51,188 nucleotides of DNA from a virus. A program made the translations under genes and the position numbers. The stretch covers positions 1 through 51,188 of IMG/VR virus record IMGVR_UViG_3300005515_000638, one strand, 5' to 3'. Shown piece by piece: positions 25,786 to 33,382 of this stretch (positions are counted from its first letter, which is position 1; each line of letters opens with the position of its first letter). The notes below the pieces were generated by a model that was not told where the DNA came from, made no database searches, and was given only the letters and a program-made list of their open reading frames with translations.

Positions 25786-25933
25786 GCCCTCTGCGGATGA
25801 AGCCGGCGATGCAGAAGAAACTCAGCGATCCCGACAGCAACGCCCAGCCGGTACCAGCCAGCATCCAGACCCCGCCGCATGCTAAGCAGAAAGCCACCAA
25901 TGCGCAGGCGATGAAAATATGAAATGCGTTCAT
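25775..25933 (-). CDS. Small two-helix membrane protein, 52 aa
   Basis: This short gene lies exactly between large terminase and portal. Its ATG overlaps the terminase stop (ATGA) and its stop lies inside the portal start region. The product has two hydrophobic helices (residues about 4-18 and 23-45) rich in Cys, Ala, Gly and Trp. Coupled translation on both sides supports that it is expressed. The function is unknown; a membrane role in assembly or exclusion is possible. Confidence 0.78.
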
Positions 25934-27609
25934 GCGATCAATGGGTCCCGAATGCCAGCCATAAAGTTATCCATTCCCCCGCGGCCTTCTGGGTTGAGGC
26001 TGAGCAGCGAAACGGCGTTGAAAGTTGCCATCAGGGGGTCGATCTTGGCGGTGCCTGAGACTTGCTTGTTGATCAAGAAGGCGTTGGCCGATGGCACCCC
26101 TTTGGCATTGCCGCAAGACCAGGCCATAAGGGGCTGGCCGCAGTGCAACAGCGTGCCCTCGGCGAGCTTCCGCTCTGTCGTTTTGATTGCGCCGGTGAGT
26201 TTCCAGCCTTGGGAGATGCCGACGATCTTATCTTCCTCGACGCCAGCATCGGCCAAGGCGTCGAGCACAGAACCAATTCCAGCTGGGTCGAGCCCGACCT
26301 TGTCCAACAGGCCAGACTCATTGATGCGGGCGACGATGGACGCGAACTGCTCAACGTCTTCTCCGATCCGCTTGACGATGGTCAAATCGCCAACCGCTTC
26401 AAGATCCCTGAGCCGGGGCGCCTCGGACTTGCGCCGCTCAAGCACCGAGGGGTGTGCCCAGGCGTGGGCCCAGTGAAGCCAGCGACGAGTTCCCGTCTCT
26501 CGCCCTAGAACTGCAAGGCCAAGCAAATCGTCAAGGCCGCCGCCGTCACCGCCAACATCGATCACTTCACAACGCTTGAGTATTTCGTCCAGGCTGAGCC
26601 AAGTAGCGCCTTGCGGCTCCCAGAATTCGGCACCGACCCAGGCGTCAGACATGAGCGCCAGGCCGATCTCAATGTTCAGATGCTTAGCCAGGAAGCCGCG
26701 CAGCTCCGCTTCACCGTCGATTTCCGCCTGCATGAACAAGCGCTCAAGCGTCGGGCGATCGACCGAGAACCCCATGTTGGGATTCACCAGGTGGAAGTTT
26801 TCAGGCTTGCGGGCCTCACCGCTGTCGATCATCTCTTTCGAGAATTCGTAGATGATCGGCAGGAAGCGATTGTCATTGATGCGGCCATCACGCACGCCGC
26901 GGGCATAGTTCAGCTTCGACCGGAACACCCCGGCCGGCGGCTCGTTCGATTGCGTGGTCAGCCAGATGACGAACCCTTCAGGTCTGGACAGCAGGCCACC
27001 TGTGGCCTCCCGAATCATGTCAGCCGCTTTCGGGTTCTTGCCGAATAGCCAGGCCTCATCGATCAGCACGCCAACGGCCTTCTTGCCGCCAACCACATCG
27101 CTGTCAGCGGCAACCACCTTCAGCGTGGCGCCGGTCTCACGATGGGTGATCAGTCGAAGGTGGGGCTGAACATGAAGCAGGTCCTTCAGTTCCGCGTCGT
27201 TGTTGACCATGTCCTTGGCCGGCACGAAGGCGTTGTCGGCAATTTCTTTGGTCGGCGCGAGGATGATGAACTCGGCCGACATACGCCAATTACGCACCAG
27301 GGCCGTCAGCATGATCGCGGCAGCGATGGTCGACTTGCTGTTCTTTTTCGGGATGCAGAGCATGAACTCCCGAATCAGCCGTTCACCGGTCTCGCTGTTG
27401 TAACTGCCGAACACAGCCCCTGCGAAAGCCAGCACCCATGGGGCGCAAGCGCTTTCAATAGTCGGGCTGCCCGGGGCATCGACAATGCGAAGCCCCTTGA
27501 ATACCTCCAAGCTCTCTTCTGCTTCCTGGGGAAAGAGCGGTTCAGGGATGATGGATTCGCTGGCAGCCAGACGCCGCCACCAGTCAGGGCAGGCCGTGGT
27601 CCAAAGCAT
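25930..27609 (-). CDS. Terminase large subunit
   Basis: The 559-residue motor-nuclease contains a Walker A-like motif at about residues 84-94 (LCIPKKNSKST) and a Walker B at about 180-190 (VGVLIDEAWLF). A C-terminal nuclease domain follows, with acidic residues in the DVGGDGGGLDDLLG region. It pumps DNA through the portal and cuts concatemers. It follows the small subunit by 3 bp, in the HK97/lambda-like HNH-TerS-TerL-portal order. Confidence 0.95.
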   Translation of the reverse strand: MLWTTACPDWWRRLAASESIIPEPLFPQEAEESLEVFKGLRIVDAPGSPTIESACAPWVLAFAGAVFGSYNSETGERLIREFMLCIPKKNSKSTIAAAIMLTALVRNWRMSAEFIILAPTKEIADNAFVPAKDMVNNDAELKDLLHVQPHLRLITHRETGATLKVVAADSDVVGGKKAVGVLIDEAWLFGKNPKAADMIREATGGLLSRPEGFVIWLTTQSNEPPAGVFRSKLNYARGVRDGRINDNRFLPIIYEFSKEMIDSGEARKPENFHLVNPNMGFSVDRPTLERLFMQAEIDGEAELRGFLAKHLNIEIGLALMSDAWVGAEFWEPQGATWLSLDEILKRCEVIDVGGDGGGLDDLLGLAVLGRETGTRRWLHWAHAWAHPSVLERRKSEAPRLRDLEAVGDLTIVKRIGEDVEQFASIVARINESGLLDKVGLDPAGIGSVLDALADAGVEEDKIVGISQGWKLTGAIKTTERKLAEGTLLHCGQPLMAWSCGNAKGVPSANAFLINKQVSGTAKIDPLMATFNAVSLLSLNPEGRGGMDNFMAGIRDPLIA

Positions 27610-27612
27610 GCG

Positions 27613-28113
27613 TCACCCCTTTACGACAGTGAGGGGCGGCTTGCCTCGGGAGTACTTGCCCTTGCCGGCCTCTTTCGCGGCCTCCGCCTTCTGCTCCTTC
27701 TTGCCCGCCTCCGCTTTCTTCCCGTGGACGTAGGGCACGGCGGTCTGCGCGGCATTGCGGCGATCAAATACCTTCGCCCGGGGCTCGTTCATCAGCGCGA
27801 GTAGCCACACCAATGGATCATCAGTGGAAGGCAGGCAGCTGAGGAACTCGCCGTCGGCCTCATTGATCTCGACTGGGTCTTCGTTGGCTTCGTCAGCCTT
27901 CGCTTTGCTGCGCCGCTTTTTCGGCTCAGGGTTAACACTGAGCTCTGCTCTGCGAGCCAGAATTGCGGATGCGATCTTCGGATCATTGGCCCAGCGCGAA
28001 CCAGCTGCAGCAGCTGTCGAGGGCTTGCTGCCTGCGGCTTCCGCGGCTTCTTTGTTGGACGCACCCCGGGCCTTAGCGTCAACAAACTGTCGCTGTTTGT
28101 CTGTTAACACCAT
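27613..28113 (-). CDS. Terminase small subunit
   Basis: The 166-residue protein opens with VLTDKQRQFVDAKARGASNKEAAEAAG, a helix-turn-helix typical of DNA-recognising small terminase subunits. A Lys-rich middle and a basic C-terminal tail follow. The ATG at 28113 is preferred over an upstream TTG. AAAGG lies 9 bases before it. It binds the packaging site, which may lie in the 150-bp gap just upstream. Confidence 0.88.
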   Translation of the reverse strand: MVLTDKQRQFVDAKARGASNKEAAEAAGSKPSTAAAAGSRWANDPKIASAILARRAELSVNPEPKKRRSKAKADEANEDPVEINEADGEFLSCLPSTDDPLVWLLALMNEPRAKVFDRRNAAQTAVPYVHGKKAEAGKKEQKAEAAKEAGKGKYSRGKPPLTVVKG

Positions 28114-28272
28114 TAACAAAAACCTTTAGGGGGGAGAAAAATGTCTACGTGGGGTCGGTGGCGGTCTAGCTAGATGAGAATCCCAAGCTTTTGTCCCCCC
28201 TACCCCTTTCGAGGCACGTCACTGACGTGCCTCTTGAGTCGCCCTGCCGCCTCGCGACGATCCGCTGACGCC

Positions 28273-28611
28273 TCAGCCACCCAGGCCGGCAGCCTCCTCG
28301 GCCTGCTTGACCGAGTCGTGGCAGGGCTTGCAGAGGCTCTGCCAGTTGGTCTGATCCCAGAAGAGAACCATGTCTCCACGGTGAGCAACGATGTGGTCGA
28401 CAACCCTGGCCGCAGTTGTGCGGCCGTTCCGCTCGCAGTAGATGCACAGCGGGTTGTGTCGCAGGTACTGATCTCGCGCCTTCTGCCACCGGTAGTCGTA
28501 GCCACGCTGGGAGCTGGTCATGCCGCTCCGCCAGCTGCCAGGTGTGACCACCTTGACCCGCGACCCTGCGCTCTCCTTAATGCGTGAGCCGAGCGTCTTG
28601 AGCCTGGCCAT
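28273..28611 (-). CDS. HNH endonuclease of the packaging module
   Basis: The 112-residue protein has a zinc-bound HNH motif: CIYC, then RVVDHIVAHRGD, then NWQSLCKPCHD. In HK97-type phages HNH proteins encoded beside the terminase are known to be needed for cohesive-end cutting. The ATG overlaps the holin stop as TGATG. Confidence 0.93.
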   Translation of the reverse strand: MARLKTLGSRIKESAGSRVKVVTPGSWRSGMTSSQRGYDYRWQKARDQYLRHNPLCIYCERNGRTTAARVVDHIVAHRGDMVLFWDQTNWQSLCKPCHDSVKQAEEAAGLGG

Positions 28612-28934
28612 CAGCCTTGAGCCTTGCGGGACAAGAACAGATCGGAATAGCCGCGCAGCTTCTCAACACCCATGAAGCCGACAGCACCACCGGCGAACGT
28701 GGCCATGCCCTGAGGCAGCCCCATCCATTCGAGTAGCGGCACCAGAGCCAGGGTAATGAGGCCGCAGAGCGCGCCCTCCAAGATCATCTGCCGGCGAGTG
28801 CCGCCGCCGTACACTACCCGAAGGGCAGCGATCGCGACCGACAGGCTAGCGGCATACAACTGAGGCTGGTGAGCCAGCACCCAGGCAAGCACAGCGGCCC
28901 ACAGGCCGGGATCTTTCTCAGGCATAGGGGCCAT
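28611..28934 (-). CDS. Holin
   Basis: The 107-residue protein has three hydrophobic segments (about residues 10-27, 30-42 and 53-72) and a basic C-terminal end. This fits class I pore-forming holins of Pseudomonas lambdoid phages. GGAGGA stands 6 bases before the ATG. It opens the inner membrane to time lysis. It is the first structural-strand gene after the terminator at 29061-29081, far from the endolysin-like and Rz genes. A second in-frame ATG at codon 4 lacks the Lys/Arg context of a lambda S dual start. Confidence 0.85.
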   Translation of the reverse strand: MAPMPEKDPGLWAAVLAWVLAHQPQLYAASLSVAIAALRVVYGGGTRRQMILEGALCGLITLALVPLLEWMGLPQGMATFAGGAVGFMGVEKLRGYSDLFLSRKAQG

Positions 28935-29060
28935 CTCAGTTCCTCCCGTTGCGGGGAGATTGGTTTTATTGGCCGCTGGTAGCTGCAGAAAGCAGAAGCG
29001 CCCGTCCTTTAAGCTGCTCGCCCATGCCTAAGTTGAACTGGGAAGCTAGTTCATCTAAAC

Positions 29061-29081
29061 AAAAAAACCGCCCGAAGGCGG
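29061..29081 (-). terminator. Intrinsic terminator upstream of holin
   Basis: On the minus strand CCGCC-TTCG-GGCGG is followed by seven T. It sits between the small gene at 29147-29326 and the holin. It would block the whole head and tail operon unless transcription is antiterminated or starts downstream. Confidence 0.82.
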
Positions 29082-29146
29082 CTAGCTAGTGATTATTAGC
29101 GAAAACCCAATTCATCGGGCGCTTCAATCAGCTCAAATGTTCTAAT

Positions 29147-29326
29147 TCACGACTTTCGCGGATCATTTTTTACATCTTTCTCAGCAACCTTGTCGTGCCG
29201 ACTATAGAGCTCTGCCTTTGAAGCCCGCTCGGTGTTGGCACCCTTACTTCCCTCCGCCCTCGGTCTTTGGGGAGATGTATTTTCACCAGAACTTCTTTCA
29301 CCCTGGCGCGATGTTCTATCTGTCAT
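29147..29326 (-). CDS. Small hydrophilic hypothetical protein, 59 aa
   Basis: The protein (MTDRTSRQGERSSGENTSP...) is strongly charged and probably disordered. The start at 29326 is chosen because AGAGG lies 5 bases before it. Upstream in-frame codons back to 29470 lack a ribosome binding site. It sits between the putative late promoter and the holin. The function is unknown. Confidence 0.55.
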   Translation of the reverse strand: MTDRTSRQGERSSGENTSPQRPRAEGSKGANTERASKAELYSRHDKVAEKDVKNDPRKS

Positions 29327-29520
29327 ATAAACCTCTGATGACCCCGGTAATCCGAGCTCAAATAAATGCAGCGAGTGATCCATCATGTGTACGAATCTGC
29401 CTCCGATCAGTCTCCGGTCCTTTATCAAGGCCTGGCTCGTCATCATCGGGTGTGTAACCCAATGGATCATCAGCCCCGAGGAGAGTGCTTGGAGTACAAT
29501 ATATGCTTAAGCGTGCGCCG

Positions 29521-29757
29521 CTACCAAATGCGCCCAGGATGCGCCCAACTATTCTGCTGGCGACTGAACTTTTCCGAATTTGAAGCTTTGGGACGTTTAG
29601 GGGACTCAGGCTCTTGTTCGGGCATAGTGTCGGGATCGATATAATCGTCTCTATCCTCTGGGCTAGATGTGTCCAGGCCCTCACTCTTTTCTTTACCTGA
29701 CTCACCTTCCGGTTCAATTCCCGGAAATCCATCTGGCTTAGTAATGTCACTAGACAT
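29521..29757 (-). CDS. Small acidic hypothetical protein, 78 aa
   Basis: The protein (MSSDITKPDGFPGIEPEGES...) is Glu/Asp/Pro/Ser-rich and probably disordered. GAGAGG lies 5 bases before the ATG, much like the next small gene. An overlapping frame at 29358-29750 has a plausible-looking C-terminal end but no start signal. The function is unknown. Confidence 0.6.
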   Translation of the reverse strand: MSSDITKPDGFPGIEPEGESGKEKSEGLDTSSPEDRDDYIDPDTMPEQEPESPKRPKASNSEKFSRQQNSWAHPGRIW

Positions 29758-29896
29758 AAGTACCTCTCAAAAACTCAGAAACTCTGAGCTAAAGTGAGTA
29801 TGCGCCCTAACCTTGCCCCAGGGGGAAATACCAGACCACCGGGGTAATTAAAAAGACCGGCGCAATGATGGGGCTTTTGCGGCCCTCTGCGGGCAA

Positions 29897-29926
29897 TAAA
29901 AAACCCGGCGCATTGGCCGGGCTTTT
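29897..29926. terminator. Bidirectional terminator (tR'-like)
   Basis: CCCGGC and GCCGGG form a 6-bp stem, flanked by six A on one side and CTTTT on the other. On the minus strand it ends in TTTTTTATT. It lies 35-60 bases downstream of the candidate late promoter and after the Q-position gene. Confidence 0.8.
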
Positions 29927-29967
29927 GATGCCACTCCTCAGTAACGCGCAGGAATGACAGGATGGGG

Positions 29968-29998
29968 ATAATTTCGCTCAGTCGCTCACTGATGTCAA
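29968..29998 (-). promoter_or_regulatory. Candidate late promoter (pR'-like)
   Basis: The minus strand has a perfect -35 TTGACA (29993-29998) and AATTAT (29968-29973) at a 19-bp spacing, or GAAATT at 17 bp. The start would lie near 29961, just before the terminator at 29897-29926. It follows directly after the 30006-30692 gene. Confidence 0.42.
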
Positions 29999-30005
29999 CA
30001 GGCAA

Positions 30006-30692
30006 TCACGCGGCCTCTTTCATCAGCAACCCTTCAGCCTCCAGAATCACTTTCACATCAGCCAGGGCATCATCCACCAAACCGTCGAGCTTCTCGTTGA
30101 TTTCAGCCCTCCAGCGGCGGCGAGTCGACTCCGGCGTTGCGTCAAGATCCCAGGTATTCATGTCGTAGAAGCTGTCCGGCAGGATGATCACACCCTCTTG
30201 CAGCGCCTCGATGCGCTTCTTCTCTGCCTGGCCTGCTGCAACTGCAGCATTGACGGTTGCGTCACGACGCCATGCCGAGGCATCCAGAGGAATCTCAACC
30301 GACACGGAGCGCGGCGGTTTGCGTCTAGCGCCCTTCAGCTTCGGGATGGCCCAGGCAGTTACCGCCTTGTAGATGAACAGTTGCGAGGCCGGACTGGCAA
30401 TGCGCGGCCGCACCAAGGTGATGGCCTGGACCTTCTTCGCCTTGTTCGTGCTGTACTTCGCCACCAATGCATCCCAGTGCTGCGGCTTGAGCATGTGGTG
30501 CAGTCGCGCAGACACCCAGAAGTCGATCTGGGCCTGGTCGACGCCTCCTGACTGGCCGGCCAGCGACGCCAAGCATCCGCCCTCTTCCTCCGCCGCTTTG
30601 TACAGCTTCTGCCAGGCTTGGGCCTTCGCTGATCCCTTCTCGCCCGCCGCCAGAGCGGCAACTACTGCACCCGATACGCTGCTGTACATCAT
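30006..30692 (-). CDS. Phage protein in the late-regulator (Q) position
   Basis: The 228-residue protein (MMYSSVSGAVVAALAAGEKG...) has an Ala-rich N-terminus and a central basic stretch (IPKLKGARRKPPR). The C-terminal half is helical and Glu/Asp-rich. The start at the double ATG is preferred; a TTG further up has no better signal. It is the last gene of the early leftward operon and is followed by a candidate promoter and terminator, exactly where lambda carries Q. No Q-family motif is recognised, so the antiterminator role is inference from position. Confidence 0.75.
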   Translation of the reverse strand: MMYSSVSGAVVAALAAGEKGSAKAQAWQKLYKAAEEEGGCLASLAGQSGGVDQAQIDFWVSARLHHMLKPQHWDALVAKYSTNKAKKVQAITLVRPRIASPASQLFIYKAVTAWAIPKLKGARRKPPRSVSVEIPLDASAWRRDATVNAAVAAGQAEKKRIEALQEGVIILPDSFYDMNTWDLDATPESTRRRWRAEINEKLDGLVDDALADVKVILEAEGLLMKEAA

Positions 30693-30703
30693 GTCATTCC
30701 CCC

Positions 30704-31021
30704 TCAATCGCCGGTGTAGTTGGAGCGCCCAGCACCGCGCTGGTTGCTTCCCTGATATGTAGCCTCAGGCCCGGATGCCTGAGGGTTCTTCAACTGCTCG
30801 ATCTGCCGTGTCGCGGCCCGAAGCCTAATGCCGAGCTGGGTCACCAGTTCATCCAAAGCCAAGGCCTCGCCTGTTGCAGCCGCTACCCAGCCCGAGGCGT
30901 TGCAGTGGTCGCATGGCAGTTCGTGAAACACGCCCTGAGTGAACGCTCTCCCACGGCACAAAGGGCATATATCCAGCTCGATCACGGCCTTCTTGAAGGC
31001 TGGGCCGTGGCTTTTCCTCAT
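30704..31021 (-). CDS. Zinc-ribbon phage protein
   Basis: The 105-residue protein has two CxxC pairs (CPLC and CDHC) around a GRAFTQG stretch, as in DnaJ-like zinc ribbons. A helical region and a polar tail follow. ATGA overlap links it to the gene upstream. Such small zinc proteins are common in early operons of Pseudomonas phages. DNA or RNA binding is likely but unproven. Confidence 0.75.
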   Translation of the reverse strand: MRKSHGPAFKKAVIELDICPLCRGRAFTQGVFHELPCDHCNASGWVAAATGEALALDELVTQLGIRLRAATRQIEQLKNPQASGPEATYQGSNQRGAGRSNYTGD

Positions 31022-31344
31022 GCCGTCACCACAAACACGCCGTACACGGCCTGGGCATCAAGTTTCGTCATCGGCGCCTCGTCGCCACGCAGTGGGCGCA
31101 GGTGCCGCGGATCACAACCAGCCAGATTGCTCACCACCTTGCCGCCCTCGGCGTTACGCAACAGGTCTTCTGCGGTGACGATCCAGAGGCCCGGAGCATC
31201 CGCGTCGAAGTATCCGTCCTGGCGAAACACGGATTCGAAAGGCGGCACGAACTCCACCAGCTGCACCGAGCGGCCGATGTTCTCGGTGACGCTGAACGCT
31301 CCGGTGATCAGGGCGAGGTCGCCCGCCTTGAGGTTTTGAGTCAT
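31018..31344 (-). CDS. Hypothetical phage protein, 108 aa
   Basis: The beta-rich protein (MTQNLKAGDLALITGAFSV...) contains the pattern LKAGDLALI then a GxS/V strand and a VTAEDLLR helix, resembling small SH3-like barrels. It has ATGA overlaps with both the recombinase gene upstream and the zinc-ribbon gene downstream. The function is unknown. Confidence 0.72.
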   Translation of the reverse strand: MTQNLKAGDLALITGAFSVTENIGRSVQLVEFVPPFESVFRQDGYFDADAPGLWIVTAEDLLRNAEGGKVVSNLAGCDPRHLRPLRGDEAPMTKLDAQAVYGVFVVTA

Positions 31345-32639
31345 TTCGAATCCTCGCTAATTACAAATTCGGCAAGGCCGCTGGAGGCCTTGTGTTCCGC
31401 TGGCTGGGCCGAATTCTGTGAAATTTCGGATAAGGCCTTGGTAAGGCCGTGAATGGCACCGAAGCCGATGCCGTCTAACCAGGCGTGCCACTTCTCCAGG
31501 GCTGCCCGGCGCTGCTGCATGGCCTGGGTGTGGATGTAGGTGCTGGCGATCTTGCCAAGCGTGTGGTTCAGCAACATCTCGCCGATGTGGCCGTCGATGC
31601 CGAGGTCGGTCCAGGTGGTACGGGACACCTTGCGCAGGTCGTGGCTGGTCCACTCGCCCTGCCCCAGTCGGGTGAACACCATGCTCGCCTGAGTCTCGCT
31701 CAGCGGCAGCCCACGGCGGTTCGGGAACAGGTACACGCCCTCGTAGCCACGGGCCTGCTGGATCGTCCGGTACCGGGTCAGCAGCGCCGCCACCTGGGTG
31801 GTCAGCGGCAGGCGATGCTCGGTGCGGGTCTTGGTGTTCGCCGCCGGAATGAACCACTCGGCGGCGGCCAGGGAAATCTCGCTCCAGCGCGCCATGCGGG
31901 TCTCGCCGATCCTGGTACCGTGGGCCAGCATCATCAGGGCCAGCATGGCGTCCCCCGGCTCCAGCTCGAAGGCCTGGGCCAGTTGCTGCATCAGCTCGGG
32001 CAGCTGTACGCCGCGCAGCCGGGCCGCCTTGGGCAGGATCCGGGCCTTGGTGAAGTCGTTGAAACGCATCCCGGCCATGGGGTTGCGGTCGATCAGCCCA
32101 AGCTGGAGGGCCTGGCGGAAGGCAGTAAGCAGCAGCGCGAACATCTGCCGCAGGTAGGACAGTGACACTTCGGCCTGGCACGGCCACATCAGGTGCTTGT
32201 CCAGCGCCTCGGCACTCACGCTGGGCACGGCCAGGTCATCCAGGCGAGGCTTCAGGTGCTGGGCAATGGCGGATCGGGCGCCGGCCTTGCGCTTCGCCGA
32301 CAGCGAGCGGTCACGCGCCATGCGGTCGCCGTACCAGTCGAGCAATTGGCCCACGGTGGCCATGCCCGACACCACCGGCGCGGTGGCCGGGTCACGCAGC
32401 AGGCGCTGACGCAGCGCAGGCAGCTCGGCAATCACCGCCGCCACGCTCAGGTCGGGCCAGCGCGCCACCGGCACCCATTTCTTGCCGCGCACCAGGTGCC
32501 AGGTACCGCGCTCGCGGTTGCTCCAGAAGCGCAGGTACAGGCCGGGGTGCCGCGGGTCGCGCAGGTCGCGCACCGACTTGTCGGCGGCCTGCCGGCGCAC
32601 CTCGGCTTCGCTCAGTTTCACTTCCCGGGTCGCGCTCAT
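31341..32639 (-). CDS. Second tyrosine recombinase, internal to the early operon
   Basis: The 432-residue protein is a full-length P4-type tyrosine recombinase. All catalytic positions are visible: Arg in HGTRIGETRM, Lys in NTKTRTEHRL, HDLRK, and the nucleophile Tyr in NHTLGKIASTYIH. It is joined to neighbours on both sides by ATGA overlaps inside the replication operon, and no attachment site is apparent. It is a different subfamily from the integrase at the prophage end. It may resolve genome multimers, drive a second integration route, or be a captured integrase. Base composition is more GC-rich than its neighbours. Confidence 0.9.
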   Translation of the reverse strand: MSATREVKLSEAEVRRQAADKSVRDLRDPRHPGLYLRFWSNRERGTWHLVRGKKWVPVARWPDLSVAAVIAELPALRQRLLRDPATAPVVSGMATVGQLLDWYGDRMARDRSLSAKRKAGARSAIAQHLKPRLDDLAVPSVSAEALDKHLMWPCQAEVSLSYLRQMFALLLTAFRQALQLGLIDRNPMAGMRFNDFTKARILPKAARLRGVQLPELMQQLAQAFELEPGDAMLALMMLAHGTRIGETRMARWSEISLAAAEWFIPAANTKTRTEHRLPLTTQVAALLTRYRTIQQARGYEGVYLFPNRRGLPLSETQASMVFTRLGQGEWTSHDLRKVSRTTWTDLGIDGHIGEMLLNHTLGKIASTYIHTQAMQQRRAALEKWHAWLDGIGFGAIHGLTKALSEISQNSAQPAEHKASSGLAEFVISEDSK

Positions 32640-33064
32640 GCGGCCACCGTCACAGGCAGCAGCAAGTAGGCGCGGATGGCTTCAACCGCGTCGATGTTGC
32701 CCCGGCACACGATAGCCAGATAGCCCTGGGCGGCGAGCGCGTGCAGGTAAGCATCCTGGCTCGGCGACACCGGAGCATCGAACGGCGGCTTGGCCTTGAA
32801 CTCGATGTACAGGCCGAAATACCCACCCCGCGCCATCGGCAGCACCAGGTCGGGAACGCCTGCCTTCACGCCCTGCCCCTTCAGCTTGGCGGCCACGGCC
32901 TTGACCCGGTGCCCGCCGTTCGGCACGTGGTAGATCAACTTGTAGGCCTGCGGGTAGCGCAGTTGCAGCTCCTGCATCAGCGCCGCCTGCTCCTGCCCTT
33001 CCCGGTCGACGGGCTTGGTGCGGGCCGGCTTGGCCTTGAACGGGCGAAGGGCGGGAGCATTCAT
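32636..33064 (-). CDS. VRR-NUC domain nuclease
   Basis: The 142-residue protein has the VRR-NUC signature: GVPDLVLP, then LYIEFKAK (the D and ExK metal-binding residues), with VPNGGHR upstream. Stand-alone VRR-NUC proteins in phages cut branched DNA such as Holliday junctions. It is coupled by ATGA overlaps to the YbcO-like gene and to the recombinase, suggesting a joint role in recombination or genome resolution. Confidence 0.9.
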   Translation of the reverse strand: MNAPALRPFKAKPARTKPVDREGQEQAALMQELQLRYPQAYKLIYHVPNGGHRVKAVAAKLKGQGVKAGVPDLVLPMARGGYFGLYIEFKAKPPFDAPVSPSQDAYLHALAAQGYLAIVCRGNIDAVEAIRAYLLLPVTVAA

Positions 33065-33357
33065 GCGATCAGCACCCCCTCGTTCAGCAGCAGGGCCTGG
33101 GTACGCATGACGCCCTCGGCGTGGTATCGGCGTGCGGTGTCTCGATCCACGGCTCGGCTCCTCCCATCACAGGCATCGTGGCAGGCGCTGCAGGACCAGG
33201 CGCCTTGCAGGTCGTGCGGCTTCTTGCCGACGCCGCAGGTGCCAACTAGGCGGTAGTGTGCGAGGACGGTAGTCTCGGGGTTGCCGTTGCAGACGCCCGG
33301 GATGCGCACCTGGCATTCCCGGCCGCAAGCAGCCTTGGTCAGTTTTGTTTGGCGCAC
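33061..33357 (-). CDS. YbcO/DUF1364-like putative nuclease
   Basis: The 98-residue protein begins at GTG, with AAGGAGG 6 bases before it. A much longer upstream frame overlaps the P-like gene and is a shadow. Cysteine and histidine clusters (CGRECQVRIPGVC and CSACHDACDG) with AHYR match DUF1364, the family of E. coli prophage YbcO, a putative HNH-like nuclease. It lies in the ninR-like position after the replication genes. Confidence 0.87.
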   Translation of the reverse strand: MRQTKLTKAACGRECQVRIPGVCNGNPETTVLAHYRLVGTCGVGKKPHDLQGAWSCSACHDACDGRSRAVDRDTARRYHAEGVMRTQALLLNEGVLIA

Positions 33358-33382
33358 GGGACGCCTCCTTGAAGGTAATTGA

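Noticed and set aside
28911-28934. Lambda S-type dual start in the holin
   Set aside because: A second ATG at codon 4 exists, but no Lys/Arg lies between the two and only the first has a well-spaced ribosome site.
29358-29520. Acidic tail of the 29358-29750 frame as a separate gene
   Set aside because: The stretch looks somewhat protein-like but has no start codon with a ribosome site and overlaps a better gene.
29775-30005. 76-codon minus-strand frame
   Set aside because: It spans the terminator at 29897-29926 and the candidate late promoter, and its translation is not protein-like.
31357-32187. 276-codon frame overlapping the internal recombinase
   Set aside because: It is Pro/Arg/Ala-rich frame-shifted translation of the recombinase gene, without a family signature.
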